Positions 52,301 to 64,000 of a stretch of DNA of 64,000 nucleotides are shown one piece after another. Source of the stretch: Hydractinia symbiolongicarpus (Eukaryota > Cnidaria > Hydrozoa > Anthoathecata > Hydractiniidae). Position 1 is the first letter of the stretch. Every line of letters begins with the position of its first letter. Location: positions 6,388,001 through 6,452,000 of the forward strand of contig NC_079880.1 in the NCBI RefSeq assembly GCF_029227915.1. Direction: 5' to 3'. The position numbers and the translations under genes were made by a program. Under the pieces are notes generated by a model. It saw only the letters and a program-made list of their open reading frames with translations, searched no databases and was not told the origin of the DNA.

Positions 52301-55300
52301 AGCGCTTCATTTAAATATTAAGATAAGAAAGTCATTTTTTACTGTGGGACCAATCCTAGCCGTTATCACGCGCTGAAGAAATAGCGACAGTTTCAAAAAC
52401 TACATTTCATTGACTTTCTAACGGTGTCAGTCCGTTTGAGTGTAAACGGTTGGGTAACATATTCCTACCAACATGTATTTAGCGATATTCCTCTGACATT
52501 ACTAGATTGCATCGCTTTTAACAGTGAAATGATTGACTGTGGGACTTAATTGAACTAACTTTGGATTGTGACCTGATAAATGTGATAAATGAGAAGATTG
52601 GACTCCAAGAAATAACATTCTTCTTAACTTGACGTGATTGCCGGAACTCAGCGATTACACTGGGCGCTGTTGTAGCGCTTCATTTAAAAATTTAAATTAA
52701 TAAGTCTTTTTTTACTGTGGGACCTATCCTAGCCGTTATCGCGCCCTGAAGAAATAGCGGCAGTTTCAAAAATTACATTTCATTGACTTTCTAACGGTGT
52801 CAGTCCGTTTGAGTTACAACGGTTGCGTCACATATTCGTACCAACATGAATTTAGCGATATTTTTCTGATATTACTAGGTTGCATCGCCTTTAACAATGA
52901 AACGATTGACTGTGGGACTTAATTGAACTAACTTTGGACTGTGACCTGATAAATGTGATAAAGGAGACAATTGGAATCCAAGAAATAGCATTCTTCTTAA
53001 TTTGACATGATTGCATAAACACAGCGATTACACTGAGCGCTGTTGTAGCGCTTCATTTAAAAATTTAAAATAATAAGTCATTTTTTACTGTGGGACCAAT
53101 CCTAGCCTTTATCGCGCCCTGAAGAAATAGCGACAGTTTCAGAAACTTTATTTCATTGACTTTCTAACGGTGTCAGTCCGTTTGAGTTACAACGGTTGCG
53201 TCAGATATTCGTACCAACATGAATTTAGCGATATTTTTCTGATATTACTAGGTTTCATCGCCTTTAACAATAAAATGATTGACTCTAGGACTTAATTGAA
53301 CTAACTTTGGACTGTGACCTGATAAATGTAATAAAGGAGGCAATTGGACTCTAAGAAAAAACATTCTTCTTAATTTGACATGATTGCCGAAATTCAGCGA
53401 TTACACTGGGCGCTGCGGTAGCGCTTCATTTAAGAATTAAGATAAGAAAGTCATATTTTACCGTGGGACCAATCCTAGCCGTTATCTCGCGCTAAAGAAA
53501 TAGCGACAGTTTCAAAAACTACATTTCATTGACTTTCTAACGGTGTCAGTCCGTTTGAGTTTAAACGGTTGGGTCACATATTCGTACCAACATGTATTTA
53601 GCGATATTCATCTGACATTACTAGGTTGCATCACTTTTTAAAGTGAAATGATTGACTGTGGGACTTAATTGAACTAACTTTAGACTGTGACCTGATAAAT
53701 GTGATAAATGAAAAAATTGGACTCCAAGAAATAGCATTCTTCTTAATTTGACATGATTGCCTAAACTCAGCGATTACACTGGGCGCTGTTGTAGCGCTTC
53801 ATTTAAAAATTAAGATAAGAAAGTCATTTTTTACTGTGGGACCAATCCTAGCCGTTATCACGCGCTGAAGAAATAGCGACAGTTTCAAAAACTACATTTC
53901 ATTGACTTTCTAACGGTGTCAGTCCGTTTGAGTGTAAACGGTTGGGTAACATATTCCTACCAACATGTATTTAGCGATATTCCTCTGACATTACTAGATT
54001 GCATCCCTTTTAACAGTGAAATGATTGACTGTGGGACTTAATTGAACTAACTTTGGACTGTGACCTGATAAATGTGATGAATGAAAAAATTGGACTCCAA
54101 GAAATAGCATTCTTCTTAATTTGACATGATTGCCTAAACTCAGCGTTTACACTGGGCGCTGTTGTAGCGCTTCATTTAAAAATTAAGATAAGAAAGTCAT
54201 TTTTTACTGTGGGACCAATCCTAGCCGTTATCACGCGCTGAAGAAATAGCGACAGTTTCAAAAACTACATTTCATTGACTTTCTAACGGTGTCAGTCCGT
54301 TTGAGTGTAAACGGTTGGGTAACATATTCCTACCAACATGTATTTAGCGATATTCCTCTGACATTACTAGATTGCATCGCTTTTAACAGTGAAATGATTG
54401 ACTGTGGGACTTAATTGAACTAACTTTGGATTGTGACCTGATAAATGTGATAAATGAGAAGATTGGACTCCAAGAAATAACATTCTTCTTAACTTGACGT
54501 GATTGCCGGAACTCAGCGATTACACTGGGCGCTGTGGTAGCGCTTCATTTAAAAATTTAAATTAATAAGTCTTTTTTTACTGTGGGACCTATCCTAGCCG
54601 TTATCGCGCCCTGAAGAAATAGCGGCAGTTTCAAAAACTACATTTCATTGACTTTCTAACGGTGTCAGTCCGTTTGAGTTACAACGGTTGCGTCACATAT
54701 TCGTACCAACATGAATTTAGCGATATTTTTCTGATATTACTAGGTTGCATCGCCTTTAACAATGAAACGATTGACTGTGGGACTTAATTGAACTAACTTT
54801 GTACTGTGACCTGATAAATGTGATAAAGGAGACAATTGGACTCCAAGAAAAAACATTCCTCTTAATTTGACATGATTGCCTAAACTCAGCGATTACACTG
54901 GGCGCTGTGGTAGCGCTTCATTTAAAAATTAAGATAAGAAAGTCATTTTTTACTGTGGGACCAATCCTAGCCGTTATCACGCGCTGAAGAAATAGCGACA
55001 GTTTCAAAAACTGGATTTCATTGACTTTCTAAAGGTGTCAGTCCGTTTGAGTTACAACGGTTGCGTCACATATTCGTACCAACATAAATTTAGCGATATT
55101 TTTCTGATATTCCAAGGTTACATCGCCTTTAACAATTAAACGATTGACTGTGGGACTTAATTGAACTAACTTTGGACTGTGACCTGATAAATGTGATAAA
55201 TGAGAAAATTGGAATTCAAGAAATAACATTCTTCTTAATTTGACATGATTGCCGCAACTCAGCAATTACACCGGCCGCTGTGGTAGCGCTTCAATTCAAA

Positions 55301-58300
55301 ATTAAGATAAAAAACTCATTTTTTGCTGAGGGACCAATCCTAGCCGTTAGCGCGCGCTGAAGAACTAGTGACAGTTTCAGAAACTTCATTTCATTGACTT
55401 TCTAACGGTGTCAGTCCGTTTGAGTTACAACGGTTGCGTCAGATATTCGTACCAACATGAATTTAGCGATAATTTTCTGATATTACTAGGTTTCATCGCC
55501 TTTAACAATAAAATGATTGACTGTGGGACTTAATTGAGCTAACTTTTGACTGTGACCTGATAAATGTGATAAATGAAAAAATTGGACTACAAGAAATAGC
55601 ATTCTTCTTTATTTGACGTGATTGCATAAACTCAGCGATTAGACTGAGCGCTGTTGTAGCGCCTCATTTAAAAATTTAAATTAATAAGTCATTTTTTACT
55701 GTGGGACCAATCCTAGCCGTTATCGCGCCCTGAAGAAATAGCGACAGTTTCAGAAACTTCATTTCATTGACTTTCTCGCGGTGTCAGTCCGTTTGAGTTA
55801 CAACGGTTGGGTCACATATTTGTACCAGCATGAACTTAGCGATATTTTTCTGATATTACTAGGTTGCATCGCCTTTAACAATGAAATGATTGACTGTAGG
55901 ACTTAATTGAACTAACTTTGGACTCTGACCTGATAAATGTGATAAAGGAGACAATTGGACTCCAAGAAAAAACATTCCTCTTAATTTGACATGATTGCCT
56001 AAACTCAGCGATTACACTGGGCGCTGTGGTAGCGCTTCATTTAAAAATTAAGATAAGAAAGTCATTTTTTACTGTGGGACCAATCCTAGCCGTTATCACG
56101 CGCTGAAGAAATAGCGACAGTTTCAAAAACTACAATTCATTGACTTTCTAACGGTGTCAGACCGTTGGAGTTACAACGGTTGCGTCACATATTCGTACCA
56201 ACATGAATTTAGCGATATTTTTCTGATATTCCTAGGTTACATCGCCTTTAACAATTAAACGATTGACATGATTGACATGATTGCCGCAACTCAGCGATTA
56301 CACCGGCCTCTGTGGTAGCGCTTCAATTCAAAATTAAGATAAAAAGCTCATTTTTTGCTGAGGGACCAATCCTAGCCGTTAGCGCGCGCTGAAGAACTAG
56401 TGACAGTTTCCAAAACTACATTTCACTGACTTTCTAACGGTTTCAGTACGTTTAAGTTTCAACGGTTGTGTCATATATTCGTACCAACATGTATTTAGCG
56501 ATATTCATCTGATATTACTAGGTTGCACCGCTTTTAACAGTGAAACGATTGACTGTGGGTCTTAATTGAACTAACTTTTGACTGTGACCTGATAAATGTG
56601 ATAAATGAAAAAATTGGACTCCAAGAAATAGCATTCTTCTTTATTTGACGTGATTGCATAAACTCAGCGATTAGACTGAGCGCTGTTGTAGCGCTTCATT
56701 TAAAAATTTAAATTAATAAGTCATTTTTTACTGTGGGACCAATCCTAGCCGTTATCGCGCCCTGAAGAAATAGCGACAGTTTCAGAAACTTCATTTCATT
56801 GACTTTCTCACGGTGTCAGTCCGTTTGAGTTACAACGGTTGCGTCACATATTCGTGCCAACATGAATTTAGCCATATTTTTCTGATATTACTAGGTTTCA
56901 TCGCTTTTAACAATAAAATGATTGACTGTGGGACTTAATTGAACTAACTTTTGACTGTGACCTGATAAATGTGATGAATGAAAGAATTGGACTCCAAGAA
57001 ATAGCATTCTTCTTTATTTGACATGATTGCCTAACTCAGCGTTTACACTGGGCGCTGTTGTAGCGCTTCATTTAAATATTTAAATTAATAAGTCATTTTT
57101 TACTGTGGGACCAATCCTAGCCGTTATCGCGCCCTGAAAAAATAGCGACAGTTTCAAAAACTTCTTTTCATTGACTTTCTAACGGTGTTAGTCCGTTTGA
57201 GTTACAACGGTTGCGTCACATATTCGTACCAACATGAATTTAGCGATATTTTTCTGATATTTCTAGGTTGCATTGCCTTTAACAATTAAACAATCGACTG
57301 TGGAACTTAATTGAACTAACTTTGGACTGTGACCTGATAAATGTAATAAAGGAGGCAATTGGACTCTAAGAAAAAACATTCTTCTTAATTTGACATGATT
57401 GCCTAAACTCAGCGTTTACACTGGGCGCTGTTGTAGCGCTTCATTTAAAAATTTAAATTAATAATTCATTTTTTACTGTGGAACCAATCCTAGCCGTTAT
57501 CTCGCCCTGAAGAAATAGCGACAGTTTCAAAAACTTCTTTTCATTGACTTTCTAGCGGTGTCTGTCCGTTTGAGTTACAACGGTTGCGTCACATATTTGT
57601 ACCATCATGAACTTTGCGATATTTTTCTGACATTACTAGGTTGCATCGCCTTTAACAATGAAATGATTGACTGTAGGACTTAATTGAACTAACTTTGGAC
57701 TCTGACCTGATAAATGTGATAAAGGAGACAATTGGACTCCAAGAAAAAACATTCCTCTTAATTTGACATGATTGCCTAAACTCAGCGATTACACTGGGCG
57801 CTGTGGTAGCGCTTCATTTAAAAATTAAGATAAGAAAGTCATTTTTTACTGTGGGACCAATCCTAGCCGTTATCACGCGCTGAAGAAATAGCGACAGTTT
57901 CAAAAACCACAATTCATTGACTTTCTAACGGTGTCAGACCGTTGGAGTTACAACGGTTGCGTCACATATTCGTACCAACATGAATTTAGCGATATTTTTC
58001 TGATATTCCTAGGTTACATCGCCTTTAACAATTAAACGATTGACATGATTGACATGATTGCCGCAACTCAGCGATTACACCGGCCGCTGTGGTAGCGCTT
58101 CAATTCAAAATTAAGATAAAAAACTCATTTTTTGCTGAGGGACCAATCCTAGCCGTTAGCGCGCGCTGAAGAACTAGTGACAGTTTCCAAAACTACATTT
58201 CACTGACTTTCTAACGGTTTCAGTACGTTTAAGTTTCAACGGTTGTGTCATATATTCGTACCAACATGTATTTAGCGATATTCATCTGATATTACTAGGT

Positions 58301-61300
58301 TGCACCGCTTTTAACAGTGAAACGATTGACTGTGGGACTTAATTGAACTAACTTTTGACTGTGACCTGATAAATGTGATAAATGAAAAAATTGGACTCCA
58401 AGAAATAGCATTCTTCTTTATTTGACGTGATTGCATAAACTCAGCGTTTACACTGGGCGCTGTTGTAGCGCTTCATTTAAAAATTTAAATTAATAATTCA
58501 TTTTTTACTGTGGAACCAATCCTAGCCGTTATCGCGCCCTGAAGAAATAGCGACAGTTTCAGAAACTTCATTTCATTGACTTTCTCACGGTGTCAGTCCG
58601 TTTGAGCTACAACGGTTGCGTCACATATTCGTGCCAACATGAATTTAGCCATATTTTTCTGATATTACTAGGTTTCATCGCTTTTAACAATAAAATGATT
58701 GACTGTGGGACTTAATTGAACTAACTTTTGACTGTGACCTGATAAATGTGATGAATGAAAGAATTGGACTCCAAGAAATAGCATTCTTCTTTATTTGACA
58801 TGATTGCCTAACTCAGCGTTTACACTGGGCGCTGTTGTAGCGCTTCATTTAAATATTTAAATTAATAAGTCATTTTTTACTGTGGGACCAATCCTAGCCG
58901 TTATCGCGCCCTGAAGAAATAGCGACAGTTTCAAAAACTTCTTTTCATTGACTTTCTAACGGTGTCAGTCCGTTTGAGTTACAACGGTTGCGTCACATAT
59001 TCGTACCAACATGAATTTAGCGATATTTTTCTGATATTTCTAGGTTGCATTGCCTTTAACAATTAAACAATCGACTGTGGGACTTAATTGAACTAACTTT
59101 GGACTGTGACCTGATAAATGTAATAAAGGAGGCAATTGGACTCTAAGAAAAAACATTCTTCTTAATTTGACATGATTGCCTAAACTCAGCGTTTACACTG
59201 GGCGCTGTTGTAGCGCTTCATTTAAAAATTTAAATTAATAATTCATTTTTTACTGTGGAACCAATCCTAGCCGTTATCTCGCCCTGAAGAAATAGCGACA
59301 GTTTCAAAAACTTCTTTTCATTGACTTTCTAGCGGTGTCTGTCCGTTTGAGTTACAACGGTTGCGTCACATATTTGTACCAGCATGAACTTTGCGATATT
59401 TTTCTGATATTACTAGGTTGCATCGCCTTTAACAATGAAACGATTGACTGTAGGACTTAATTGAACTAACTTTGGACTCTGACCTGATAAATGTGATAAA
59501 GGAGACAATTGGACTCCAAGAAAAAACATTCCTCTTAATTTGACATGATTGCCTAAACTCAGCGATTACACTGGGCGCTGTGGTAGCGCTTCATTTGAAA
59601 ATTAAGATAAGAAAGTCATTTTTTACTGTGGGACCAATCCTAGCCGTTATCACGCGCTGAAGAAATAGCGACAGTTTCAAAAACTACCTTTCATTGACTT
59701 TTTAACGGTGTCAGTCCGTTTAAGTTTCAACGGTTGGGTCATATATTCGTACCAACATGTATTTAGCGATATTCATCTGATATTACCAGGTTGCACCGCT
59801 TTTAAAAGTGAAACGATTGACTGTGGGACTTAATTGAACTAACTTTTGACTGTGACCTTGTAAATGTGATAAATAAAAAAATTGGACTCCAAGAAATAGC
59901 ATTCTTCTTAATTTGACATGATTGCATAAACTCAGCGATTACACTGAGCGCTGTTGTAGCGCTTCATTTAAAAATTTAAATTAATAAGTCATTTTTTACT
60001 GTGGGACCAATCCTAGTCGTTATCGCGCCCTGAAGAAATAGCGACAGTTTCAGAAACTTCATTTCATTGACTTTCTAACGGTGTCAGTCCGTTTGAGTTA
60101 CAACGGTTGCGTCACATATTCGTACCAACATGAATTTAGCGATATTTTTCTGATATTACTAGGTTTCATCGCCTTTAACAATAAAATGATTGACTGTGGG
60201 ACTTAATTGAACTAACTTCTGACTGTGACCTGATAAATGTGATGAATGAAAAAATTGGACTCCAAGAAATAGCATTCTTCTTAATTTTACATGATTGCCT
60301 AAACTCAGCGTTTACACTGGGCGCTGTTGTAGCGCTTCATTTAAATATTAAGATAAGAAAGTCATTTTTTACTGTGGGACCAATCCTAGCCGTTATCACG
60401 CGCTGAAGAAATAGCGACAGTTTCAAAAACTACATTTCATTGACTTTCTAACGGTGTCAGTCCGTTTGAGTGTAAACGGTTGGGTAACATATTCCTACCA
60501 ACATGTATTTAGCGATATTCCTCTGACATTACTAGATTGCATCGCTTTTAACAGTGAAATGATTGACTGTGGGACTTAATTGAACTAACTTTGGATTGTG
60601 ACCTGATAAATGTGATAAATGAGAAGATTGGACTCCAAGAAATAACATTCTTCTTAACTTGACGTGATTGCCGGAACTCAGCGATTACACTGGGCGCTGT
60701 TGTAGCGCTTCATTTAAAAATTTAAATTAATAAGTCTTTTTTTACTGTGGGACCTATCCTAGCCGTTATCGCGCCCTGAAGAAATAGCGGCAGTTTCAAA
60801 AATTACATTTCATTGACTTTCTAACGGTGTCAGTCCGTTTGAGTTACAACGGTTGCGTCACATATTCGTACCAACATGAATTTAGCGATATTTTTCTGAT
60901 ATTACTAGGTTGCATCGCCTTTAACAATGAAACGATTGACTGTGGGACTTAATTGAACTAACTTTGGACTGTGACCTGATAAATGTGATAAAGGAGACAA
61001 TTGGAATCCAAGAAATAGCATTCTTCTTAATTTGACATGATTGCATAAACACAGCGATTACACTGAGCGCTGTTGTAGCGCTTCATTTAAAAATTTAAAA
61101 TAATAAGTCATTTTTTACTGTGGGACCAATCCTAGCCTTTATCGCGCCCTGAAGAAATAGCGACAGTTTCAGAAACTTTATTTCATTGACTTTCTAACGG
61201 TGTCAGTCCGTTTGAGTTACAACGGTTGCGTCAGATATTCGTACCAACATGAATTTAGCGATATTTTTCTGATATTACTAGGTTTCATCGCCTTTAACAA

Positions 61301-61805
61301 TAAAATGATTGACTCTAGGACTTAATTGAACTAACTTTGGACTGTGACCTGATAAATGTAATAAAGGAGGCAATTGGACTCTAAGAAAAAACATTCTTCT
61401 TAATTTGACATGATTGCCGAAATTCAGCGATTACACTGGGCGCTGCGGTAGCGCTTCATTTAAGAATTAAGATAAGAAAGTCATATTTTACCGTGGGACC
61501 AATCCTAGCCGTTATCTCGCGCTAAAGAAATAGCGACAGTTTCAAAAACTACATTTCATTGACTTTCTAACGGTGTCAGTCCGTTTGAGTTTAAACGGTT
61601 GGGTCACATATTCGTACCAACATGTATTTAGCGATATTCATCTGACATTACTAGGTTGCATCACTTTTTAAAGTGAAATGATTGACTGTGGGACTTAATT
61701 GAACTAACTTTAGACTGTGACCTGATAAATGTGATAAATGAAAAAATTGGACTCCAAGAAATAGCATTCTTCTTAATTTGACATGATTGCCTAAACTCAG
61801 CGATT
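45746..61805. repeat. Two tandem copies of an 8030-bp, 22-unit block
   Basis: Private markers recur at +8030 throughout: gcatccctttt near 45975 and 54005, an identical 75-codon frame at 47008 and 55038, and the gattgacat deletion units at 48231/56261 and 50008/58038. Adding back the two 87-bp deletions gives 22 monomers. I found no difference in the stretches compared. Copies are about 45746-53775 and 53776-61805. Confidence 0.92.
48231..48250. repeat. 87-bp deletion unit with a short duplication
   Basis: Here gattgacatgattgacatga replaces about 107 bp of the normal monomer, a net loss of 87 bp between two gattgac/gacatgatt words. The same variant occurs at 50008, 56261 and 58038. Deletion between short matching words explains it. 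Confidence 0.85.
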
Positions 61806-63704
61806 ACACTGGGCGCTGTTGTAGCGCTTCATTTAAAAAATTAAATTAATAAGTCAGTTTTTACTGTGGGACCAAACCTAGCCGTTATCGCGCCCTGAAG
61901 AAATAGCGACAGTTTCAGAAACTTCATTTCATTGACTTTCTAACGGTGTCAGTCCGTTTGAGTTACAACGGTTGCGTCACATATTCGTACCAACATGAAT
62001 TTAGCGATATTTTTCTGATATTACTAGGTTTCATCGCCTTTAACAATAAAATGATTGACTGTGGGACTTAATTGAACTAACTTTTGACTGTGACCTGATA
62101 AATGTGATGAATGAATAAATTGGACTCCAAGAAATAGCATTCTTCTTAATTTGACATGATTGCCTAAACTCAGCGTTTACACTGGGCGCTGTTGTAGCGC
62201 TTCATTTAAATATTAAGATAAGAAAGTCATTTTTTACTGTGGGACCAATCCTAGCCGTTATCACGCGCTGAAGAAATAGCGACAGTTTCAAAAACTACAT
62301 TTCATTGACTTTCTAACGGTGTCAGTCCGTTTGAGTGTAAACGGTTGGGTAACATATTCCTACCAACATGTATTTAGCGATATTCCTCTGACATTACTAG
62401 ATTGCATCGCTTTTAACAGTGAAATGATTGACTGTGGGACTTAATTGAACTAACTTTGGATTGTGACCTGATAAATGTGATAAATGAGAAGATTGGACTC
62501 CAAGAAATAACATTCTTCTTAACTTGACGTGATTGCCGGAACTCAGCGATTACACTGGGCGCTGTGGTAGCGCTTCATTTAAAAATTTAAATTAATAAGT
62601 CTTTTTTTACTGTGGGACCTATCCTAGCCGTTATCGCGCCCTGAAGAAATAGCGGCAGTTTCAAAAACTACATTTCATTGACTTTCTAACGGTGTCAGTC
62701 CGTTTGAGTTACAACGGTTGCGTCACATATTCGTACCAACATGAATTTAGCGATATTTTTCTGATATTACTAGGTTGCATCGCCTTTAACAATGAAACGA
62801 TTGACTGTGGGACTTAATTGAACTAACTTTGGACTGTGACCTTATAAATGTGATAAAGGAGACAATTGGAATCCAAGAAATAGCATTCTTCTTAATTTGA
62901 CATGATTGCATAAACACAGCGATTACACTGAGCGCTGTTGTAGCGCTTCATTTAAAAATTTAAATTAATAAGTCATTTTTTACTGTGGGACCAATCCTAG
63001 CCTTTATCGCGCCCTGAAGAAATAGCGACAGTTTCAGAAACTTCATTTCATTGACTTTCTAACGGTGTCAGTCCGTTTGAGTTACAACGGTTGCGTCAGA
63101 TATTCGTACCAACATGAATTTAGCGATATTTTTCTGATATTACTAGGTTTCATCGCCTTTAACAATAAAATGATTGACTGTGGGACTTAATTGAACTAAC
63201 TTTGGACTGTGACCTGATAAATGTAATAAAGGAGGCAATTGGACTCTAAGAAAAAACATTCTTCTTAATTTGACATGATTGCCGAAATTCAGCGATTACA
63301 CTGGGCGCTGCGGTAGCGCTTCATTTAAGAATTAAGATAAGAAAGTCATATTTTACCGTGGGACCAATCCTAGCCGTTATCTCGCGCTAAAGAAATAGCG
63401 ACAGTTTCAAAAACTACATTTCATTGACTTTCTAACGGTGTCAGTCCGTTTGAGTTTAAACGGTTGGGTCACATATTCGTACCAACATGTATTTAGCGAT
63501 ATTCATCTGACAATACTAGGTTGCATCACTTTTAAAAGTGAAATGATTGACTGTGGGACTTAATTGAACTAACTTTAGACTGTGACCTGATAAATGTGAT
63601 AAATGAAAAAATTGGACTCCAAGAAATAGCATTCTTCTTAATTTGACATGATTGCCTAAACTCAGCGATTACACTGGGCGCTGTTGTAGCGCTTCATTTA
63701 AAAA
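59975..63704. repeat. Two tandem copies of an 1865-bp, five-unit block
   Basis: gattgcataaacacagcg recurs at +1865 (near 61040 and 62905), and the gggaccaaacctagcc variant recurs near 61870 and 63735. A third partial copy runs to the window end. It overlaps the end of the 8030-bp duplication, so it is a separate event. Confidence 0.82.
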
Positions 63705-64000
63705 ATTAAATTAATAAGTCAGTTTTTACTGTGGGACCAAACCTAGCCGTTATCGCGCCCTGAAGAAATAGCGACAGTTTCAGAAACTTCATTTCATTGA
63801 CTTTCTAACGGTGTCAATCCGTTTGAGTTACAACGGTTGCGTCACATATTCGTACCAACATGAATTTAGCGATATTTTTCTGATATTACTAGGTTTCATC
63901 GCCTTTAACAATAAAATGATTGACTGTGGGACTTAATTGAACTAACTTTTGACTGTGACCTGATAAATGTGATGAATGAAAGAATTGGACTCCAAGAAAT

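Larger units (their letters stand above)
29792..64000. repeat. Satellite B tandem array, second block
   Basis: About 92 more units of the 372-bp repeat, running past the window end. The first units match those left of the transposon (cagtcagttt, gactccaaataac). Further in, most units carry different variants: gcgccctgaag in place of gcgcgctgaag, gcctaaactc in place of gccggaactc, and catgaatttagcg in place of catgtatttagcg. Identical 75-codon frames at 41042, 47008 and 55038 (minus) are repeat copies, not genes. No other sequence interrupts this 34-kb stretch. Confidence 0.97.

Noticed and set aside
41042-55265. Three identical 75-codon minus-strand frames (41042, 47008, 55038)
   Set aside because: They are the same satellite B segment copied by block duplication, not a conserved gene family.
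1-64000. CRISPR array
   Set aside because: The repeats are long, contiguous and lack unique spacers; the setting is eukaryotic satellite DNA.

Overview
The window looks like animal nuclear DNA. It is AT-rich and dominated by tandem satellites, and its one convincing gene has seven exons with GT-AG introns. No bacterial operon, rRNA, tRNA or CRISPR is visible. The transposase resembles types known from cnidarians, molluscs and other marine invertebrates, so an invertebrate, possibly a cnidarian, is likely. The species cannot be fixed from the sequence. All periods and offsets below were measured by hand from landmark words.

Layout. (1) 1-4875: satellite A, about 202-203 bp per unit, in two loosely alternating monomer subtypes and with larger multi-unit duplications. 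(2) 4876-7861: a 3.0-kb insertion with GCGAAGC-rich inverted ends and no recognisable intact gene. (3) 7881-9017: satellite A resumes, matching what follows the equivalent site near 1437. (4) about 9018-25242: satellite B, about 372 bp per unit. (5) 25243-29791: a 4549-bp DNA transposon with inverted ends beginning CACGGGTG, a perfect 4-bp target duplication (TACC), and a spliced minus-strand gene for an 836-residue RAG1-like DDE transposase. (6) 29792-64000: satellite B again, mostly a different subfamily, with nested multi-unit duplications including two tandem copies of an 8030-bp block.

The transposon is the main find. Seven exons join in frame to 837 codons including the stop. The predicted protein has an N-terminal cysteine/histidine region resembling the non-core part of RAG1, an AT-hook-like basic stretch, and a core with candidate catalytic residues D351, D421 and E780 and zinc ligands C440, C443, H754 and H759. 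Their spacing closely follows RAG1. A neighbouring satellite unit at 24841-24930 preserves the empty target site, so both ends of the element are set to the base. No RAG2-like reading frame is present. The element appears structurally complete; whether it is active cannot be told from this sequence.

The satellites code for nothing. Short open frames inside them recur only because the DNA repeats. Their interest is structural: unequal-exchange products of 4, 5, 7, 10 and 22 units, one out-of-register duplication, and short symmetric motifs kept in each satellite B unit. The arrays could be centromeric or other heterochromatin, but nothing here proves it.
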